A stretch of DNA of 17,929 bases from Bacillota bacterium. Lineage in GTDB: Bacteria; Bacillota_C; Negativicutes; JAEYSJ01. Both the position numbers and the translations under genes were made by a program. Under the pieces are notes generated by a model that had not been told where the DNA came from, searched no databases, and was given only the letters and a program-made list of their open reading frames with translations. The DNA lies in assembly GCA_023434855.1 (NCBI GenBank), contig JAEYSJ010000305.1, positions 1-17,929 on the forward strand, given 5' to 3'. The stretch's first letter is position 1, and each line of letters opens with the position of its first letter. Shown piece after piece: positions 14,073 to 17,929 of this stretch.

Positions 14073-15471
14073 CATTACCACCTCTGCCGCGATAAAGAGC
14101 CTGTCCTCTACTGGAAGTAAGATTGTAAGCACAGAAAGGAATCAGTTTACCGTCCTGGCTGACAATATGGATAAAACATTCTTTGAGACGCTCCAGGTCA
14201 AGGCTCCAGGCATCCTGAAAGGCCATGCCTGAAACGGCTAGAGTATATATTGTGATCCGTTCCAGGAACTCATCAAAACTATCTTTGGTTGCGTCTCCGG
14301 CAGTCCCGGCACAACAGGCCGTCTCTCCGGTCCCGGACGCTGCCGCCCACTGCCGGGCAACAAAATCCCGGGCATTTGCCGCCCCGGCACCATTGCCCAC
14401 AGGAGAAGAACAGCATTTACCCCCCTGTGCCTGACCCCTTGATTTAAGCTGGCCATCAGGCATCAGCACAAAATTGCCATTAAAGGAACAGTAGGCATTT
14501 TCTCCGCCTGGCGGGTGGAAATCCGCCGCCTTCATTCGGCCCCCGGTCTGCCGCTCTATTTCACGGATAACCTCAGGAATGGTTAGGCGGCTGCCATCAG
14601 CCGGCGGCTGGGGATACCTGCCGAAGTAGCTTACAGGCTGAAAGTGCACTCCCCGCACTGCCGGCATGTTATCTATGGCAAACTGTAATATGGCCCCAAT
14701 ATTGTCTGTATTTACTCCTGGCGCCAGTGTTGGTGTTAATACTACACCCAAACCCCCCTCGGCGCAGCGCCGGATAGCTGTCATTTTTTTTGCAAGCAAA
14801 GGCGCACCCCGCATTTGCTCATAAATGGCATCCTTCGTACCGTCAAATTGTAAAAAAACACAATCCAACCCTGCTGCCTTCAAAGATTTTACATAGGTAT
14901 CGTCCTCAGCCAGTCGTAAGCCATTAGTATTAAGCTGCATAAAATTAAAACCCAGCGACCGTCCCAAGGCAATAATCCGGGGTAAATCATCCCGCATAGT
15001 CGGTTCCCCGCCGGACAACTGTATATTGTAAGGACCGCCGCTCGCCAGCAGCATCCGGTACCAGCCTTCAATTACGGAGATATCCGGATCATCCCCTTTG
15101 TTCCTGGAACTGGCAAAACAGACCGGACAACCTAAATTACACCGCTGGGTAACTTCTAACAGTACGCAGCATGTATGTTGGCGGTGTTCCGGACAAAGTC
15201 CGCAATCAAAAGGACACCCCCGCTCCTCTTTAGTCGCACATACCGGCGGCTGGGAAGGCGGTTTGGGCCGCGCCCATGCATGATACGCCGGCTCGCCCTG
15301 CCAAATGCGTGTCCGGAAATGGCCATGTTCCGGACACGTTTTATCCAGGTATATGCTGTCGCCGCACGCCACCCGCACTGCCGGTATCCGCCGCAGACAT
15401 TCCGGGCAGACGCTTTCCGTTGTCGCCAGCATTTTCTCCCGGCTATTATCACTATCTGCCGCCATCAGCAT
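14065..15471 (-). CDS. Cysteine-rich radical SAM enzyme (TrsS/Tes-like)
   Basis: A 468-aa protein with an N-terminal cysteine domain (CPEC 22-25, C36, CPEHG 46-50), a second cluster-like block CPFDCGLCPEH (86-96) with C101/C102, then the radical SAM cluster motif CNLGCPVC (111-118) and SGGEP (153-157), which bind [4Fe-4S] and S-adenosylmethionine. The C-terminal part adds C328 (NAYCSF), C353/C354, C386/C387, C432 and C447, probably more cluster ligands. The architecture resembles two groups that I remember: the radical SAM 'TrsS' of DVU_155x-type clusters, some with selenocysteine, and the Tes/MJ0619 family that joins lipid chains. Here the comparable position C328 is coded TGT, not TGA. The start is ATG at 15471 with AAAGG 5 nt upstream. 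It is coupled to the AMP ligase. Reaction unknown. Confidence 0.85.
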   Translation of the reverse strand: MLMAADSDNSREKMLATTESVCPECLRRIPAVRVACGDSIYLDKTCPEHGHFRTRIWQGEPAYHAWARPKPPSQPPVCATKEERGCPFDCGLCPEHRQHTCCVLLEVTQRCNLGCPVCFASSRNKGDDPDISVIEGWYRMLLASGGPYNIQLSGGEPTMRDDLPRIIALGRSLGFNFMQLNTNGLRLAEDDTYVKSLKAAGLDCVFLQFDGTKDAIYEQMRGAPLLAKKMTAIRRCAEGGLGVVLTPTLAPGVNTDNIGAILQFAIDNMPAVRGVHFQPVSYFGRYPQPPADGSRLTIPEVIREIERQTGGRMKAADFHPPGGENAYCSFNGNFVLMPDGQLKSRGQAQGGKCCSSPVGNGAGAANARDFVARQWAAASGTGETACCAGTAGDATKDSFDEFLERITIYTLAVSGMAFQDAWSLDLERLKECFIHIVSQDGKLIPFCAYNLTSSRGQALYRGRGGNDD

Positions 15472-15482
15472 TCCAACCTTTC

Positions 15483-15588
15483 AGAAGGCTGTTTTAAAAA
15501 TACCTGCCTGCTGCGCTGCTTTTTGGCTACTTATTTACGTAACCCTCATCCCGCTTCGCATCCGAATACTTTTAAACAGCCTTTTCTT
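15483..15588. mobile_element. 106-bp MITE-like repeat
   Basis: Imperfect 20-bp ends face inward: AGAAGGCTGTTTTAAAAATA (15483-15502) and, in reverse complement, AGAAAAGGCTGTTTAAAAGT (15569-15588). The inside is non-coding. I have the impression of similar GGCTGTTTAAAA...TTTTAAACAGCC repeats in related genomes, but cannot check. It sits 12 bp before the radical SAM start, splitting the putative operon. Confidence 0.55.
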
Positions 15589-15598
15589 AATCCCAAGA

Positions 15599-15688
15599 CT
15601 TCCACTTCTGTAAGTGGGAGTTCCACTTTGTTGCTTCGGTGGGGATTGAATCCCCCACCGAAGTATCGATGTCCAGCTTTAGCTGGAC
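15599..15688. repeat. Triple hairpin, possible IS200/IS605-type end remnant
   Basis: Three strong hairpins stand in a row: CTTCCACTT/AAGTGGGAG (15599-15620), CTTCGGTGGGG/CCCCACCGAAG (15634-15663), and GTCCAGCT/AGCTGGAC (15671-15688). The series is followed by an AT-rich stretch up to 15722. Such closely packed subterminal hairpins, including GATTGAATC in the loop, recall the right end/omega-RNA region of IS200/IS605 elements. No tnpA or tnpB frame is present in the window. The label is tentative. Confidence 0.35.
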
Positions 15689-15722
15689 GAATTCGCGATG
15701 TTGTGTATTTTAACACACTCTT

Positions 15723-16025
15723 TTAACATTGCCGTCCGGCAAGGTAATTTTCGAGAAATGTTTCAAAATCCGCCTTGCTCTTGTCAACAGTTTCAGGCGG
15801 ATAGATTACTTTTACCGCCACATCCCCTAACACGCCTTTAGCCTTTGTGCCGTCCGGCCAGACAGCATTAAAGAAAGGCCGGGGAAATTTACGGTTGACT
15901 TTTATCTCGGCCACCTTAGCAATATACTCCACAAAATCATCATCAATATTAAAATTCAGCCGGTACTCAAAAACCATGTCGCCGGCAAAGCAATTCTCAA
16001 CTTTTTTACATTCAAAATTACTCAT
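15723..16025 (-). CDS. Unrecognised 100-aa protein in the radical SAM cluster
   Basis: A 100-aa soluble protein. Cysteines occur only at C6, C12 and the very C-terminal C100. It is rich in aromatic and acidic residues in the middle (MVFEYRLNFNIDDDFVEYIA, about 17-36) and has KFPRPFFNAVWPDGTKAKG (about 46-64). No signal peptide or membrane segment is seen. I do not recognise the family and do not claim a function; a redox or chaperone role would suit the neighbours. The ATG at 16025 has only a weak GAGAG 9 nt upstream and begins 15 nt after the PLP enzyme stop. Downstream a 251-bp gene-free stretch with repeats separates it from the radical SAM gene, so the latter may have its own promoter or depend on read-through. 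Confidence 0.7.
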   Translation of the reverse strand: MSNFECKKVENCFAGDMVFEYRLNFNIDDDFVEYIAKVAEIKVNRKFPRPFFNAVWPDGTKAKGVLGDVAVKVIYPPETVDKSKADFETFLENYLAGRQC

Positions 16026-16040
16026 AGATGTTTTCTCTCA

Positions 16041-17171
16041 TCAGCTTTGTACAATATCTTTCACCGCCGCTATACAATAGTCAACTTCGGCATCAGTTGT
16101 AAAACGGGAAAGGCTCAGACGAATACTGCCCCGGGGTGATAAACCGAGTTGAGTGAGAATGCGGGGCGCGCAATGCAAACCAGTCCGGCAAATGATACCA
16201 AAGCTTTTTTGCAGTATTTCGCCTACATCCTCAACCTCCCAGCCGGGAACAGTAAACGCTATTACAGGTGTGCGGTCCGGGGAAACGTCTATTACAGCCG
16301 CTCCGGCCTGCGCAAGCCCCCCGGCCAATCGCTCGACTTTTGCCAGCAAAGCAGTGCGGTCGAAGGGATTTTCCTGCAGCCAGGTCAGTGCCTGACCAAG
16401 TCCGGCGAATGCCGGATCATTAGGCGTACCGGCCTCAAAGCGAATCGGCATTTCCTCAGGCATCGTGTCAAGTTCACTTTTCACACCTGTACCGCCCACC
16501 CACACCGGCTCTAAAATCGTCGCCGGCGCAATATAGAGTCCGCCTGTTCCAGGTGGTCCCAACAGGTATTTATGTCCGGTAAAGGCTACTAAATCAGCTC
16601 CCCATGCTTCAGGCAGCACTTCGGTGAAACCCAGTGTCTGCGAAGCGTCAAGCAAAGTAGCGGCACCGGCCTTTTTGGCCAGATCACACAATAGTTTCGC
16701 ATTATTCACACTGCCGGTAACATTGGATGCATGAGTAAAGGCAACCATTTGCGGAGAAAATTTACGGATGGCGTCTTCCAAAACCTCCGGAATAATCCGT
16801 CCCTGATTGTCAACAGGCACAAACTCTACCCGGCGGATGCACTGGTGTTGCAGCAAATAATGCAGCGGCCGCAAAATTGAATTGTGTTCAGCAACAGTTG
16901 TAATGACAGTAGCATCAGGCCGCCAGGGAAAACCGTGAAAAGCTACGTTAAGAGCATGGGTAGCATTCTGGCAAAAAACAATCCTGTTATGATCACTGAT
17001 TTTCAGCAAATCAGCAAGCTGCTTACGGCAATCCCCGGCATGGTCAGGAGCACTAAAGCCTGCCCGACCGGCATGATGCGGTATCTCCACCAGCTTTCGG
17101 GCTACCATCTCTGCCACGCCAGGTGCCTTGGGCCAGGAAGTAGCGGCGTTATTCATATATACCATTTCCAT
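16041..17171 (-). CDS. Class V aminotransferase-fold PLP enzyme (cysteine desulfurase-like)
   Basis: A 376-aa protein with the layout of NifS/SufS-type cysteine desulfurases, which take sulfur from cysteine and leave it as an enzyme persulfide. Seen are the N-terminal YMNNAATSWPK (5-15), the histidine in AEHNS (94-98), LDASQTLG with the aspartate for PLP (174-181), the PLP lysine K201 in FTGHKYLLGPPG, and a cysteine C334 in RTGLHCAP at the position of the persulfide-carrying residue. A long open frame extends upstream to 17246, but it runs through repeat C. The ATG at 17171 has AAGGAGG 9 nt upstream and is the true start. In this cluster it may supply sulfur or selenium to the radical SAM chemistry or to a Mo/Se cofactor; that is inference. 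Confidence 0.9.
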   Translation of the reverse strand: MEMVYMNNAATSWPKAPGVAEMVARKLVEIPHHAGRAGFSAPDHAGDCRKQLADLLKISDHNRIVFCQNATHALNVAFHGFPWRPDATVITTVAEHNSILRPLHYLLQHQCIRRVEFVPVDNQGRIIPEVLEDAIRKFSPQMVAFTHASNVTGSVNNAKLLCDLAKKAGAATLLDASQTLGFTEVLPEAWGADLVAFTGHKYLLGPPGTGGLYIAPATILEPVWVGGTGVKSELDTMPEEMPIRFEAGTPNDPAFAGLGQALTWLQENPFDRTALLAKVERLAGGLAQAGAAVIDVSPDRTPVIAFTVPGWEVEDVGEILQKSFGIICRTGLHCAPRILTQLGLSPRGSIRLSLSRFTTDAEVDYCIAAVKDIVQS

Positions 17172-17219
17172 TAAAATCGCCTCCTTGCCAAAAGAAAGTT
17201 CAAACCACAAAATATTTCT

Positions 17220-17380
17220 AACCGCCAAGGACGCCAAGGTCGCCAAGGGATTTTTTATATCTCGTGCTCAGCAAGTTCTGATACTGCAGGCAAATCCCCC
17301 CACAAAGGAGTTGAAGTGCTCTAAAGGGTTATATATAATTCCAATGTTTTCTTGGCGTTCTTGGCGCCCTTGGCGGTTAA
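17220..17380. repeat. Inverted repeat C with 9-bp unit arms (GCCAAGGAC type)
   Basis: The left arm (17220-17250) is AACC followed by GCCAAGGAC, GCCAAGGTC, GCCAAGGGA. The right arm (17349-17380) in reverse complement is TTAACC then GCCAAGGGC, GCCAAGAAC, GCCAAGAA. The 98-bp loop shows no gene. Same plan as repeats A and B but a different 9-bp unit. It lies between the HD gene and the PLP enzyme gene, inside the cluster. Confidence 0.85.
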
Positions 17381-17439
17381 CCCGTTCCTTGTCCTTAGCG
17401 GTTAATCCGTTCCCTTGTCCCTGGTGGTTAATCCGCCCC
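17373..17439. repeat. Three tandem copies of a 16-bp core at the 3' end of the HD gene
   Basis: GCGGTTAACCCGTTCC (17373-17388), GCGGTTAATCCGTTCC (17398-17413) and GTGGTTAATCCGCCCC (17424-17439) repeat with 25-26 bp spacing, the spacers being TTGTCC-rich. The third copy supplies the HD gene's TAA stop (17428-17430) and last codons. The first overlaps the end of repeat C. Confidence 0.7.
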
Positions 17440-17929
17440 AATAACTGCTGACAAATCCCGTACTCCCACAATTTCAGCAATTTTCTCCAGAATTATTTTA
17501 GCGGTCTCCATCCGCCGGACAGCTGCAGTCAGCGCCTCGTCATTGTTAACGAACTTCTGCCTGGCTGCCGCCAGCCGGGTGTCAAGACTAACCAGCTGGT
17601 TATTGCTGACCAGCTTGTCGGCTAAATACACTACTGCCTGTTCGTCTACCCGGTCATTTACGCCGAAGGACAGGTCCATATGAACCCCAACTACCTGCGC
17701 TGCTGCCGGAAAACCTGCTGTTAAAAGCAGCCTGGCTCCCCGCCTAGCATGCCCGGGTTTGGTTTTTGCCAGGTCGTGCAATAGCGCTCCTGCCGTCACC
17801 AGCCGGTTATTCAACTGCCAGCCGGCTGCGGCGAGCATGGCCGTCAACCGTTCCGCCACTCGGGCTACCGCCTGGCAGTGGGCAACAACATTGCCTGGTA
17901 CGCTAAACTTATGTATAATTGCCATACAC
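17428..17929 (-). CDS. HD domain protein, probably C-terminal half of an NTP transferase-HD fusion (partial)
   Basis: The frame stays open to the window edge: the codon before the ATG at 17925 is TGT, so this ATG need not be the start. About 165 residues show HD phosphohydrolase features: H16 in VVAHCQAVA, the HD doublet at 50-51 (LLHDLAK), H59, H82 (VGVHMDL) and D103 (YLADKLV), expected to bind metal. From memory, DVU_1551-type proteins join a MobA/MocA-like nucleotidyl transferase to just this kind of HD domain, and a lead-in like C-AIIHKFSVP looks like a linker rather than an N-terminus. So the gene is probably truncated by the window. It is first of the cluster seen here, 256 bp ahead of the PLP enzyme, with repeat C in between. 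Its role in the pathway is inference. Confidence 0.75.
   Translation of the reverse strand, partial: CMAIIHKFSVPGNVVAHCQAVARVAERLTAMLAAAGWQLNNRLVTAGALLHDLAKTKPGHARRGARLLLTAGFPAAAQVVGVHMDLSFGVNDRVDEQAVVYLADKLVSNNQLVSLDTRLAAARQKFVNNDEALTAAVRRMETAKIILEKIAEIVGVRDLSAVIGAD

Noticed and set aside
14486..14488. Selenocysteine codon in the radical SAM enzyme
   Set aside because: The codon for C328 in NAYCSF is TGT, not TGA, and no in-frame TGA occurs before the stop.
17172..17246. 25-codon N-terminal extension of the PLP enzyme
   Set aside because: Encoded by repeat C and lies upstream of a perfect AAGGAGG that serves the ATG at 17171.
17268..17480. Minus-strand 70-codon frame
   Set aside because: Runs through repeat C and the tandem repeat; the residues simply follow the repeat units.

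Overview
The window looks like chromosome from an anaerobic, diderm, probably spore-forming Firmicute (Negativicutes, Sporomusa/Pelosinus type). This is inferred from a mixture of signals: Firmicute-style ribosome binding sites (AAGGAGG), a SpoVB-type flippase, a YkuS/UPF0180 protein and a CBO0543-type protein, together with two signal-peptide proteins whose C-termini end in YKF like outer-membrane beta-barrels, and oxygen-sensitive Fe-S enzymes (L-serine dehydratase alpha chain, 2-hydroxyacyl-CoA-dehydratase-like protein plus ATPase activator, radical SAM enzyme).

Layout. 1-1053 (minus): 5' part of a SpoVB/MurJ-like flippase gene and a DedA gene. 1301-2887 (plus): an unrecognised membrane protein with its terminator, then an orphan sdaAA. 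3059-5024 (minus): a two-gene redox unit, activator then a single-subunit dehydratase-like protein; its size and cysteine pattern fit the double-cubane cluster protein (DCCP) better than a true dehydratase. 5041-5512: a structured non-coding stretch, then a consensus promoter driving tRNA-Gln(CTG) and tRNA-Lys(CTT), closed by a terminator. 5637-11590 (minus): accessory and envelope genes (two beta-barrel proteins, a chemotaxis receptor, a decayed partial copy of the first barrel gene, a CBO0543 protein, two very small proteins, a YkuS protein), mostly separated by strong hairpin terminators. 11947-17929 (minus): a compact, apparently co-directional metabolic cluster: HD-domain protein (probably the C-terminal half of an NTP transferase-HD fusion that runs off the window), class V PLP enzyme/cysteine desulfurase, a 100-aa protein of unknown function, a cysteine-rich radical SAM enzyme, a PaaK-like AMP ligase, a histidine phosphatase and a four-CXXC zinc-ribbon protein.

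The last cluster is the best candidate for an undescribed system. The gene set resembles what I remember of the Desulfovibrio vulgaris DVU_1551-1558 type neighbourhood (NTP transferase, AMP ligase, PLP enzyme, 'TrsS' radical SAM), which has no established function that I know of. The radical SAM enzyme and the AMP ligase overlap by 8 nt and the downstream genes are 4 and 13 nt apart, so they are probably translated together. The combination of ligase, radical chemistry, sulfur donor, nucleotidyl transferase and phosphatase suggests building or tailoring of a cofactor or lipid.

The intergenic DNA carries several repeat families: three inverted repeats whose arms are 9-bp units (ACAGAGGAC, ACGGAGGAC, GCCAAGGAC types), a 106-bp MITE-like element next to IS-end-like hairpins inside the radical SAM operon, and three hairpins sharing a GGGACAG/CTGTCCC core.
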